Part shown: positions 17,492-25,048 of the stretch, one piece after another
Layout of the letters: each line of letters starts with the position of its first letter
How positions within the stretch are numbered: position 1 is the stretch's first letter
From: Bradyrhizobium sp. AUGA SZCCT0158
GTDB taxonomy: Bacteria; Pseudomonadota; Alphaproteobacteria; Rhizobiales; Xanthobacteraceae
Direction of reading: 5' to 3'
DNA length: 64,000 nt
NCBI RefSeq assembly: GCF_018130065.1
Contig: NZ_JAFCME010000020.1
Location: 1-64,000, forward strand
Program-made: the position numbers and the translations under genes
The notes under the pieces: generated by a model
Databases searched by the model: none
What the model was told of the DNA's origin: nothing
What the model saw: only the letters and a program-made list of their open reading frames with translations

Positions 17492-18294
17492 GCTGCACGC
17501 CCGATCAAAATGCCCCAAGTCTCAAGTTGAGAGATTGATGCGTCCGGGCCCATCGTGATGGCTAAAGTGGCGCTAGCCGCTACCATGGCGGCAATTGTTT
17601 CGATTTGTTTGGCAGTCGACTTGCCTTCCTCCGCCTCGAGCTTCAACCCGAACGTATGGCCCTTGCGGATTGCGATGATGTCGGCAACGCCGGCGGTGAT
17701 ACCGCGGCCCTTTATGATGGCGGAATCGATCGGCTTGCGCTTGCGACCGTTGGGGTCGTGGAAAGCGAACGTCCCCCGCGCCTTCCGGACCGTGGGATAC
17801 TGCGAAGCCGCCAGCCAGATCAGATCCTCCGGCCTTGCCCTACTTCTCCGCATCATCACCTCCGGAGGGAAATGCGATCGAGCGCGGCGCCGATTGGCGA
17901 TCGATGCAACGCCAAATTTGTCAATCGTCAAAGCGTGAGTGATCGAAGGAAGCGGGACGCCATGTTGCAAGGCAAGGCTGACGATGATTGCGGCAGCGCT
18001 CATCAACACATCCAATATAGAATTGGACCGATCGGCATTCAGAAATAATACTCCGCCAACCTCACCCGTGTTGTAGAGGCCAACCGTCATGGTGATCTGA
18101 ATGCCGTCTCGATCGGATGCCCGGGTTTCGTTCAGCCGGGGGTTCGTCGCAGTGCAGGGCAATTGGTCGCAGATCGCGGCCAAGTGTTGCGCGAAGCTAT
18201 CCAGGCAATTTGCGGAAGTGATTGAAGCCTCAGCCAGATCAGGTTTCAGAGCCCCGCACGCCACAAGCGCTGCGGGGTTTTGCGTGAAGATCAT
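17488..18294 (-). CDS. TSCPD-like / VRR-NUC fusion protein
   Basis: The 268-residue product joins two modules usually seen apart. Residues ~64-130 (ITMTVGLYNTGEVGGVLFLN…SILDVLMSAAAIIVSLALQH, then GVPL) resemble the TSCPD-type domain related to the end of adenosylcobalamin ribonucleotide reductases. Residues ~154-268 match VRR-NUC nucleases: FAFHDPNGRKRKPIDSAIIK, GITAGVADIIAIR with Asp205, then FGLKLEAEEG. In active members the last motif is (L)ELK; here it reads LKLE, so the catalytic Glu and Lys have changed places. The gene lies 3 bases downstream of alpA and overlaps the next gene. Domain calls are by recognition. The nuclease may be inactive. Confidence 0.7.
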   Translation of the reverse strand: MIFTQNPAALVACGALKPDLAEASITSANCLDSFAQHLAAICDQLPCTATNPRLNETRASDRDGIQITMTVGLYNTGEVGGVLFLNADRSNSILDVLMSAAAIIVSLALQHGVPLPSITHALTIDKFGVASIANRRRARSHFPPEVMMRRSRARPEDLIWLAASQYPTVRKARGTFAFHDPNGRKRKPIDSAIIKGRGITAGVADIIAIRKGHTFGLKLEAEEGKSTAKQIETIAAMVAASATLAITMGPDASISQLETWGILIGRAA

Positions 18295-18297
18295 GCG

Positions 18298-18492
18298 TTA
18301 GGCGACCTTCCGCTGCTTCATCAGATGTTCGATGTAGGCGTCGAGTTCTTCCTCAACATGTCCCACTGACTTCGGCCCCAGCCGGACCAGGGCAGGGAGG
18401 GTGCCGTTTTTCACGTCCCGCCAAAATTTGTCGTGGCCGATCCCGAGCCGGGCTTGCGCCTCTTTCGGCCGGACAATTCGCTTTCCTGTCAT
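18298..18492 (-). CDS. alpA: AlpA-family DNA-binding regulator / excisionase-like protein
   Basis: This 64-residue MerR-type helix-turn-helix protein reads RIVRPKEAQARLGIGHDKFW followed by RDVKNGTLPALVRLGPKSVG and EEELDAYIEHLMKQR. AlpA proteins activate P4-type integrase genes or help excision. The gene follows the integrase operon's upstream gene by 81 bases and is followed closely by the fusion nuclease gene (3 bases). Its Shine-Dalgarno GGAG lies inside the right arm of an inverted repeat (18498-18544), so its translation is probably controlled by RNA folding. Confidence 0.8.
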   Translation of the reverse strand: MTGKRIVRPKEAQARLGIGHDKFWRDVKNGTLPALVRLGPKSVGHVEEELDAYIEHLMKQRKVA

Positions 18493-18497
18493 TCTAT

Positions 18498-18544
18498 ATT
18501 CTCCGAATGCACCGCGCGGATTGGTGCGGCGATGTTCGGAGAAT
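18498..18544 (-). promoter_or_regulatory. Inverted repeat enclosing the alpA ribosome-binding site
   Basis: ATTCTCCGAA (18498-18507) pairs perfectly with TTCGGAGAAT (18535-18544), and inside it GCACC (18509-18513) pairs with GGTGC (18523-18527) around a 9-base loop. In the minus-strand mRNA the 3' arm contains GGAGAAT, which is the alpA Shine-Dalgarno 8 bases before its ATG. The structure could sequester the site, act as a DNA operator for AlpA or another dimer, or end the upstream transcript, although no U-tract follows. Confidence 0.65.
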
Positions 18545-18573
18545 GGCGGCGGCTGAGATCAGCGTCTATTTCT

Positions 18574-19137
18574 TTACTTTGAGTTCTGCTGAGAAAGGCC
18601 GGGTATTGGATGGTTGACCTGCAGCAGCTTCGCGACTGCGTAGAACCATCGGCTGACGACCGCTGCGCTCACTACGGGCGTTGCTTCCTTTCCTATTTTT
18701 TCGAACAATTCATTTATCGGAGTCACCGGCTGTTGGCCGTTGGCCATTTCCTCCTCTCTTAGTTCTTTCACCCGAGCGTAGGCCCAAAGAGTATTTCGTT
18801 GCCGTTGGATCTCTCCTGGCTTGGTCCCTTTCGGCCAAGGCTCTCCGAATACCTCATTCCAGGACTTCATCACGCGCCGATCGTTCCAGCGTTTGCTGTA
18901 AGCGTTTCCGAAGGCATCTGCCAGCCACCGCGGCATCGGTAATCCCCATGCTGCGCAATCACCGACGGCTTCAAGAATAACGCTATTATCGCCTGCTTCG
19001 AATTTTGAGCGCTGGTATTCAAGAGCGGCGTGTATGTGCTTATTCGTAGCATCAAACGACGCCACGGAAGGGCCATCGCCGAGCTTTACAGGATGCTGGG
19101 ATTTGTTGAGTGTTCGAAGCGTTTTGCGCTTGGTCAC
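18574..19137 (-). CDS. Hypothetical island protein next to the integrase
   Basis: The start chosen is GTG 19137, which overlaps the integrase stop in a GTGA. The longer ORF adds nine codons read within the integrase gene. The product (~187 residues) has ALEYQRSKFEAGDNSVILEA, LPMPRWLADAFGNAYSKRWN and a charged tail. Proteins of this sort (…CA.W.LPMP.W…) are common beside integrases in alphaproteobacterial islands, where their role is not known. No enzyme motif or membrane segment is seen. Confidence 0.6.
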   Translation of the reverse strand: MTKRKTLRTLNKSQHPVKLGDGPSVASFDATNKHIHAALEYQRSKFEAGDNSVILEAVGDCAAWGLPMPRWLADAFGNAYSKRWNDRRVMKSWNEVFGEPWPKGTKPGEIQRQRNTLWAYARVKELREEEMANGQQPVTPINELFEKIGKEATPVVSAAVVSRWFYAVAKLLQVNHPIPGLSQQNSK

Positions 19138-20357
19138 GGCGTGCCCGCACAAAACGCTGCCCAATATTCCATCAGCTTTCGGCGCTTATCGAGCAATTCT
19201 CCACGCCGGTATGCGGCCTCTACCTCGTTGCCAATTTCATGAGCGAGCGCCATTTCAACAACGTGGTTCGGAAAGTCAGTCTCTTCCGCTGCCCAGTCGC
19301 GGAAGGTTGATCGAAAGCCGTGAACTGTAAACTCTGGATGCGAGCCTTTGAGCAGGTTCAACATCGCCATGTTGCTCAGCGGCTTATTTTCTTTGGCCCC
19401 GGGGAAAAGGAAATCGCTCTCACGATGCAAGGCATTTAGTACTTTCAGGGCCGGTTCGGTCAGCGGCACACGGTGATCGTCCTCGCGAACATCGACCTGG
19501 CCTTTCAGCCTTTCCGCCGAGATCGTCCAAAGCTTTTTATCTTGATCGACCTCGCTCCAAAGCCCGCCGATCGTGTCGCCGGTCCGCACCGCGGTTAAGA
19601 TCGTAAATTCCAGCGCTCGTGCGCTGATGCTTTCCTTGCTACGCAAAGCCACCATGTAGGTGGGCAGGGCAGCGTAGGGCATCGCGGGATGGTGCTTCAC
19701 CTTCCGTAATTTTCGCTTCTTTGCAAACTTCTCAGACAAATGTCCGCGCCAACGCGCCGGGTTTTCGCCTGCTCTAAATCCGCTGACTTTTGCCCAATCG
19801 AGGATTCGTTCAATTCGACCGCGAACGCGACCAGCGGTTTCAGGCTTGGCCGTCCAGATCGGATCGAGCGCCTTAATGACCATGGCGGTATCGACTGCGG
19901 AGACGGGTAAGCTGCCAAACGAGTTGTAAACGTAAGTCTCGAGCGTCGAGGACCATTGCTTGCGATGAACGGGATTTTTCCAGGTCGCTTGATGGTGAGC
20001 GATGTAACTCTCTGCGCAATGCTTGAATGTAACGGCCTTGGCTCGGTCGATTTTCGCCGCTGCGCGCTCTGTCTCGCGCTGCTTAACGGGATCGATGCCG
20101 GCAGAAAGTAATTGGCGGGCTTCGATCACCCGATCGCGCGCGGTCTTAAGTGGAATGCCATTGCGACCGGCGGCGCCGAGACCCATGTGGCGAGAAGTTC
20201 CGCCACGCTGATACCGGAAAATCCAGGATTTAGGCCAGTCTTTCCATTCACGCGCAGGGGAGGCCGTGATTTGCAAGTAAAGCCCGCGGGGCCCAACAGC
20301 GTGCCGGCCCGGCTTTTTCATCAGCTTTTGAACGGCCTTCTCAGTCAGCTCTGCCAT
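19134..20357 (-). CDS. int: P4-type tyrosine integrase of the tRNA-Ser island
   Basis: This enzyme inserts and excises the island at the 3' end of the neighbouring tRNA gene. The start chosen is ATG 20357 (MAELTEKAVQKLMKKPGRHA); the upstream extension to 20432 looks untranslated. Layout: an N-terminal DUF4102-like domain (GLYLQITASPAREWKDWPKS…GLGAAGRNGIPLKTARDRVI), a core-binding domain (about 110-210), and a catalytic domain with Arg in LTAVRTGDTIGG, HGFRSTFRDWAAE, and Tyr in EAAYRRGELLDKRRKLMEYW. All catalytic residues are present, so it may be active. It lies 135 bases from the tRNA-Ser 3' end, with the same orientation as the tRNA. Confidence 0.93.
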   Translation of the reverse strand: MAELTEKAVQKLMKKPGRHAVGPRGLYLQITASPAREWKDWPKSWIFRYQRGGTSRHMGLGAAGRNGIPLKTARDRVIEARQLLSAGIDPVKQRETERAAAKIDRAKAVTFKHCAESYIAHHQATWKNPVHRKQWSSTLETYVYNSFGSLPVSAVDTAMVIKALDPIWTAKPETAGRVRGRIERILDWAKVSGFRAGENPARWRGHLSEKFAKKRKLRKVKHHPAMPYAALPTYMVALRSKESISARALEFTILTAVRTGDTIGGLWSEVDQDKKLWTISAERLKGQVDVREDDHRVPLTEPALKVLNALHRESDFLFPGAKENKPLSNMAMLNLLKGSHPEFTVHGFRSTFRDWAAEETDFPNHVVEMALAHEIGNEVEAAYRRGELLDKRRKLMEYWAAFCAGTP

Positions 20358-20491
20358 GACCACAGTCCTACCTACAGCATGGAGCCGTACGGTATCGGAC
20401 AGTGGCAGATTAGCAAGGACTTCGAAATGCAAGAAAGGCCCAATTCACAAGGGCTTTTTCAGACTACTGAGGTCCTGATCAGATGAGATTT

Positions 20492-20585
20492 TGGCGGAGC
20501 CGGAGGGATTCGAACCCTCGATAGGGCTTTACAACCCTATAACGGTTTAGCAAACCGCCGCCTTCAGCCACTCGGCCACAGCTCC
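20492..20585 (-). tRNA. serT: tRNA-Ser(GCT)
   Basis: The minus strand reads GGAGCTGTGGCCGAGTGGCT…GGTTCGAATCCCTCCGGCTCC followed by an encoded CCA. A full cloverleaf forms. The anticodon stem encloses TTTGCTAAA, giving anticodon GCT for serine (AGC/AGU codons). The long variable arm (TTATAGGGTTGTAAAGCCCTAT) is as expected for tRNA-Ser. The integrase and the island lie on its 3' side, so its T-arm and acceptor end are the likely attB. The gene symbol is a guess; identity as tRNA-Ser is secure. Confidence 0.97.
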
Positions 20586-21560
20586 GTAAGGGCGGATATG
20601 CCCGACGCGGGGGCGGGCCGCAAGCGGCAGATTCAGGTTACGCCGGGGCCATTTAAGGAGGCTGCCGCCCACTGGCGCGCGCGGTACGCCAATTCGCATC
20701 TGGCGGCGCCGGTTTGAGAGCTTCCGTGCGGCCTTCCGGGCCCCGAGCGGCCAGGCGGCGTCCATACAATTAAAGCCGGCCTCGAAAGCCGGCCCTGGGG
20801 CTCATTTCGCGCGTGTGCTGGCTTTGACGTCTTCAAAAGGCGGGATCCGTTCATTCGGGCGACACCCCTGTCAGCGATTCGGCGCGGCTCAGACGGTTGC
20901 CCGCAAAGGCAAAGGCGCGTTTCGGCCGCCGGTAATAGGACATTTGCAATCCTGGGGGCGGTTTCGCAGAGCCGTTTGTGGGCCGGACCCGTTCCGGTAA
21001 AGCAACACCGCGGCTCCATGAGCCTTTATATGGCTGCGATAGATGGTGGCGAACGGGCATTACGGCGGTCATTTCGCCGATCCTCATTTCACCACGAGTG
21101 TGACGGCCTGGCGGGGATTCGGTGATTTTGGACGCTCGATTCGACGCCGCCACATGCCCGGAAAGGGAAAACCGCCCGCCGGCCGGCCACCAGCAACAAT
21201 TCGGGGGTCAAATGGAACTTTCAAAAAATATCTATTTGAAACAATTGGTTACGAAGAAAGTCTGATCACGTCTGCGTGTTATTTGTGCAACACCCTTTGG
21301 AAAAGGCGCTGAGTCATGCGTCTGTAAGCGGTTCCTTTGTTGCGTGTGCAGAAGTCCTCGGTAATTGTGATCTCGCGACGGAGGGGGGCATCCCGAGGTC
21401 GTCCCGTTAGGTGGTTCGCTTAAGTCCCTCGCGTTCATGCGGGAGTGTCCGAAGGCGCGAAGCGACTAAGCGGGTTTCAAGGGATTAAGGGAACCAACCT
21501 TAGGGTGTTTGCACCCGGCGGATCCGGAACCTTCCCTACAGAGCAACTTGGAGGTTTATC
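20586..21560. other. Long intergenic region between tRNA-Ser and the porin gene
   Basis: No convincing gene in 975 bases. GCCGGC-CTCGAAA-GCCGGC at 20775-20793, followed on the minus strand by TTTAATT, could be a terminator for a minus-strand transcript. Minus-strand frames above it carry protein-like ends in two registers (…RAESLTGVSPE and …NERIPPFEDVKASTRAK), perhaps a decayed small gene. Bases 21200-21560 are A/T-richer and probably hold the porin promoter and a long 5' leader, ending in a GGAGG Shine-Dalgarno at about 21550. Confidence 0.4.
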
Positions 21561-23093
21561 ATGAAGATGGTTAAGAGCCTTATTCTCGGCTCAGCGGCGG
21601 GTCTGATCGCCATGAGCGGAGCACAGGCTGCCGATCTTCCCGTCAAGGCCAAAGCGGTCGAGTACGTGAGGATCTGCTCCCTGTACGGTGCTGGTTTCTA
21701 CTACATCCCCGGCACGGACACCTGCATCAAGCTGGGTGGTTATCTGCGCGTTGACTTGGCGCTCAACACCAACAGCGATTACAGCGGCCAGTTCAGCGGC
21801 AACAACGGCGCCCGGAACCGGTTCACCAACTACTACACCGCTCGTTCCCGTCAGGACATCAACATCGATACGCGCACTGCGACCGAATACGGCGTCGTCC
21901 GCACCTACTTCGATGCGGTCTTCAGCTGGACCACCGGCAACTTCGCCGGAGCCGGCACGACCCCCGGCAGCAGCGCGTATTCGAGCATTGCTGGTGCTCA
22001 GGCTGACGGCCTCACCTCGCAGGGTTCGCTCGGCGTCTACCATGCGTTCATCCAGTTCGCTGGGTTCACGATGGGTAAGACGATCTCGCAGTTCGACGCT
22101 CCCTGGGTCAACTATCCCGCCAACAACTTCGACAGCCTCGTCGGCGGCAGCGGCATGGTCACTGGTGTGAACCAGTTCACCTACACCGCTCAGTTCGGCA
22201 ACGGCGTGTCGGGTACCCTTTCGGCTCAGGACGTGGTCGCCTACGGGCAGGCTGGCATCCTGAACCTGACCGGTGCTACCGCGGGCGGCATGATGGGCGG
22301 CACCTACGGTGTAAACAACACCGCCGGCACGCGCTCTCCGGACCTGATCGGTGTCCTCAAGGTTGACCAGGCCTGGGGCTTGTTCCAGCTGTCGGCCGTG
22401 GCTCACAACAACACGGTTGGCTACTACGGCTCGAACGAAACGACCGGCCACCCGAGCAACAACTGGGGCTGGGCTGTCCAAGGTGCCTTGCAGATCAAGA
22501 ACATCCCGACTGGTGCGGGTGACACTCTGAACCTGCAGGCTGTCTACACGGACGGCGCGACCCGCTACAACATCCAGAACCTGGCTCCGGCTTCCTACTC
22601 GATGTTCGGCAGCACCGGCCTGGCCGGCGCTTACCAGAGCGTCGCCTTCGCCAACGCTCCGGATGCTGTGTACACGGGAACCACGGCTGCCAACGGCAGC
22701 TCGCTCGAGAACATCAGGACCTGGGGCTTCCGCGGTGGTTTCAACCACAACTGGGATCCCTACTGGAGCAGCGGTCTCTACGGTGCCTACGCTCAAGTCA
22801 AGTACGGCAATCTGGGCCGGACCGCTGTTTGCGCCAACGCAGCCGTGCTGCTTGCCCTGGTTGGTACCTGCAACCCGGACTTCAACGTCGCTCAGGCGGG
22901 TCTCATCACTCGCTGGACCCCGGTGAAGGGCCTGACGTTCTCGGCTGACGTGAACTGGACGCGGATCGACCAGAAGTACGCCGGTACGGTTGTTTCCCCG
23001 CTCCTCGCGGCTCCGGCGAAGCCGGCCACCGTGTACGAACTGCGCGATCAGGACAGCATCGTCCTGCTGCTTCGCGCTCAGCGTAACTGGTAA
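21561..23093 (+). CDS. Outer-membrane porin, Omp2/Porin_2 family
   Basis: A 510-residue trimeric beta-barrel porin for diffusion of small solutes. The signal peptide MKMVKSLILGSAAGLIAMSG ends at AQA, and mature residues start ADLPVKAKAVEYVRICSLYG. The family's ICS…GAGFYYIPGTDTCIKLGGYL motif with its Cys pair follows, then repeated beta strands rich in Asn, Tyr and Gly. The end is …LRAQRNW with a terminal aromatic residue, as required for outer-membrane insertion. Codons are strongly biased, fitting high expression. Preceded by GGAGG and followed by a perfect terminator at 23122. Confidence 0.93.
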   Translation: MKMVKSLILGSAAGLIAMSGAQAADLPVKAKAVEYVRICSLYGAGFYYIPGTDTCIKLGGYLRVDLALNTNSDYSGQFSGNNGARNRFTNYYTARSRQDINIDTRTATEYGVVRTYFDAVFSWTTGNFAGAGTTPGSSAYSSIAGAQADGLTSQGSLGVYHAFIQFAGFTMGKTISQFDAPWVNYPANNFDSLVGGSGMVTGVNQFTYTAQFGNGVSGTLSAQDVVAYGQAGILNLTGATAGGMMGGTYGVNNTAGTRSPDLIGVLKVDQAWGLFQLSAVAHNNTVGYYGSNETTGHPSNNWGWAVQGALQIKNIPTGAGDTLNLQAVYTDGATRYNIQNLAPASYSMFGSTGLAGAYQSVAFANAPDAVYTGTTAANGSSLENIRTWGFRGGFNHNWDPYWSSGLYGAYAQVKYGNLGRTAVCANAAVLLALVGTCNPDFNVAQAGLITRWTPVKGLTFSADVNWTRIDQKYAGTVVSPLLAAPAKPATVYELRDQDSIVLLLRAQRNW

Positions 23094-23121
23094 TCCAGTT
23101 CGTCTGATCGATCTCTAGCTG

Positions 23122-23149
23122 AGCCCCCGGCAGGAAACTGCCGGGGGCT
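23122..23149 (+). terminator. Rho-independent terminator of the porin gene
   Basis: AGCCCCCGGCAG and CTGCCGGGGGCT form a perfect 12-base stem with a GAAA tetraloop, followed by TTGCCTTATT. It sits 29 bases after the porin stop. Confidence 0.9.
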
Positions 23150-23154
23150 TTGCC

Positions 23155-23310
23155 TTATTGGACCGAGTTCCACTGACCGCGTTCCTTGCAGCCGGGGTAA
23201 AGCGCCACAAAGGCCGCAAGACCGGCTTCGGTGCGGACATCTTGTTTCCAGTTCCTGACGCAATGCTGGACACCAGCCAAGTTTGGGCTGGCATCACATT
23301 TAGGGGATGG
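23155..23310 (-). pseudogene. C-terminal remnant of a small protein gene
   Basis: A minus-strand open stretch of 51 codons has no start codon after its upstream TGA and reads …ASPNLAGVQHCVRNWKQDVR and AAFVALYPGCKERGQWNSVQ, then a stop at 23155. The sequence looks protein-like, with two Cys and conserved-looking Trp, but I cannot name a family. It may be the tail of a short secreted protein whose 5' part has decayed. Confidence 0.3.
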
Positions 23311-23376
23311 TCAGAAGCCGTTTCCGCTTAGTAGTGATCTGTGTGGCATTGAAGCGCTCACAACCGGGCTATTGAA

Positions 23377-24081
23377 ATGTTAGACACGCTGCATCTCAAA
23401 TTTCGCTGTCCTCGAGAGCTTGAGGGGTATCTGCCCGCGCCAGTGCCGGCCGCCCAAGGCGTTCCCGACTGGCTCAAGGCAATGCCGGCCAAGGCCTACA
23501 GCTCAATCAACATGCGTGAAGATGAGACGGTAAAGCGGTGCCCGCCGTTCATCGACGCAATGACCCACGGCTTTCTGCTTCCGTTGATTTGCGACTTGAG
23601 GGTCGCGAACGGCCAGATCACGTGGGACAACGAGATCCCACCGGGTGGAGCCCTCGATCTTCCCCGTTCGCCAATCGGATTTCACGATGAGGGGCAGGTC
23701 ACCGGTACGCCACTTTTTGAAGCCGACCACTTCGTGGTCAAGTTCCACAATTTGTGGACCATCGAAGCCCCGGAAGGCTACTGCGTATTCTTCACGCATC
23801 CCGTCAATCGCTTCGATCTGCCTTTTACCACGCTGAGCGGACTGGTCGATTGCGACCGCTACAAGGACACCTGGGTGCACTTCCCGGCGCATTGGCATGA
23901 CAGGGACTTCGAGGGTGTTATTCCGAAAGGCACGCCCATCGCGCAATGCATTCCCGTCAGGCGAGAAAACTGGAGCGCGCAAATTTCTTGCTTCACGGAA
24001 GAAGAAGCGCGGCGGGTTAGCGCTTTGCAACACCAGATCAGACGCGAGCCCGGATTGTACAGACGGAATTTCAGGACGTAG
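23377..24081 (+). CDS. DUF6065-like hypothetical protein
   Basis: The 234-residue soluble protein starts MLDTLHLKFRCPRELEGYLP. It contains PVPAAQGVPDWLKAMP, KRCPPFIDAMTHGFLLPLIC, FHNLWTIEAPEGYCVFFTHP, and FPAHWHDRDFEGVIPKGTPI, which carries a conserved His-x-x-His-like segment. I associate this layout with DUF6065, a family without known function; that assignment is from memory. No signal peptide. It stands alone between the porin and a convergent TPR gene that ends one base later. Confidence 0.6.
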   Translation: MLDTLHLKFRCPRELEGYLPAPVPAAQGVPDWLKAMPAKAYSSINMREDETVKRCPPFIDAMTHGFLLPLICDLRVANGQITWDNEIPPGGALDLPRSPIGFHDEGQVTGTPLFEADHFVVKFHNLWTIEAPEGYCVFFTHPVNRFDLPFTTLSGLVDCDRYKDTWVHFPAHWHDRDFEGVIPKGTPIAQCIPVRRENWSAQISCFTEEEARRVSALQHQIRREPGLYRRNFRT

Positions 24082-24918
24082 CTACTCCGGGCGCTTCTCG
24101 CCGAGGAATTGCACCACCGCACTCCGCCGGAAAAAAAAGCGCCCATGTGAGGAAGCGGAAAGGGCGTAGGTGGCGCGGCCGAGCATCTGAGGGCGTCCGC
24201 GCATGACGGAACGCAAGGCAGCCTCGCCACCATCGCGCTCTCCCAGCTCCAGCAGGCATGCTGCAAGGTTGGCGCGCGCCAGCGCATCCTGAGGACGCAG
24301 GCCGAGCGCGTGGCGGAAGGCATCGGCAGCCGCCGCGTATTCGCCGTCAAGGAGCAATGCCCGCCCGAGCTCTGTCAGGATGTCCGGGCGCCCCGGCGCT
24401 GCATCGCGCGCGACCATCAGAGTTTCGCGAGCCCTTGCGCGATCATTGTCCTCAAGCAGCAGGCGCCCCAGGTCGAGTTTCAAATCGATGTTTGCAGGAG
24501 CCAATGCGAGGGCATCCTCGATGGTCCTGATCGCTTCGTTGAGTTGTCCGGCTTTGGAGAGCTGGCCTGCCAGTTCCTGAAACGCAGGCAAGTATGGCGG
24601 ACGCCGCGCCGCGGTGCGCCGCAATTGATCGATACCGTCCGACGATCGGCGTGCACCGCACAACACGGCACCAAGCAAGGTTTCGATCTCTCCGTCGCTG
24701 TTACGGCGCATCATCCTTTCGAGCGGCATGATCGCCTCAACGTGACGATTTTGACCGATCAGGGCATGAGCCAGAACGAGGACCGCGCTCCTGTCGGTGC
24801 GGTTCGATTTCAGTATGCCGGAGACCAGCTGCTGGGCTCGATCGAACTGCTGCATCTGCAGCGCTTGTGAGGCCTGCTGCAGCGTCTGATCGCGGGAATT
24901 GTTCTGCCTGTTACTCAC
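24082..24918 (-). CDS. Tetratricopeptide-repeat protein
   Basis: About 278 residues of tandem TPR helices: QASQALQMQQFDRAQQLVSG, AEAIMPLERMM-like, LAGQLSKAGQLNEAIRTIED, LGRALLLDGEYAAAADAFRH and LAACLLELGERDGGEAALRS. Such proteins are scaffolds for protein-protein contacts. The start is unclear: GTG 24918 is given, and a TTG at 24957 is possible. No signal peptide or enzyme domain is seen. It lies downstream of the lytic transglycosylase gene on the same strand, about 90 bases away, and meets the DUF6065-like gene end to end. Confidence 0.75.
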   Translation of the reverse strand: MSNRQNNSRDQTLQQASQALQMQQFDRAQQLVSGILKSNRTDRSAVLVLAHALIGQNRHVEAIMPLERMMRRNSDGEIETLLGAVLCGARRSSDGIDQLRRTAARRPPYLPAFQELAGQLSKAGQLNEAIRTIEDALALAPANIDLKLDLGRLLLEDNDRARARETLMVARDAAPGRPDILTELGRALLLDGEYAAAADAFRHALGLRPQDALARANLAACLLELGERDGGEAALRSVMRGRPQMLGRATYALSASSHGRFFFRRSAVVQFLGEKRPE

Positions 24919-25048
24919 GACGTCGATTCTAAACCACTTCCCCCGGGCGTCCAACAACGTCTAGCCGGGATCTCCAAGGTGCTGGTTTTCTACGGCACCT
25001 CGATCCAACCGCCCGGGAATCCTGGCCCACAAAACCCGTGCGACGGCG

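Noticed and set aside
20851..21153. 100-codon minus-strand frame upstream of the porin gene
   Set aside because: No ribosome site or known family. A competing frame gives an equally protein-like end, so at most it is a decayed gene; it is described in the intergenic entry.
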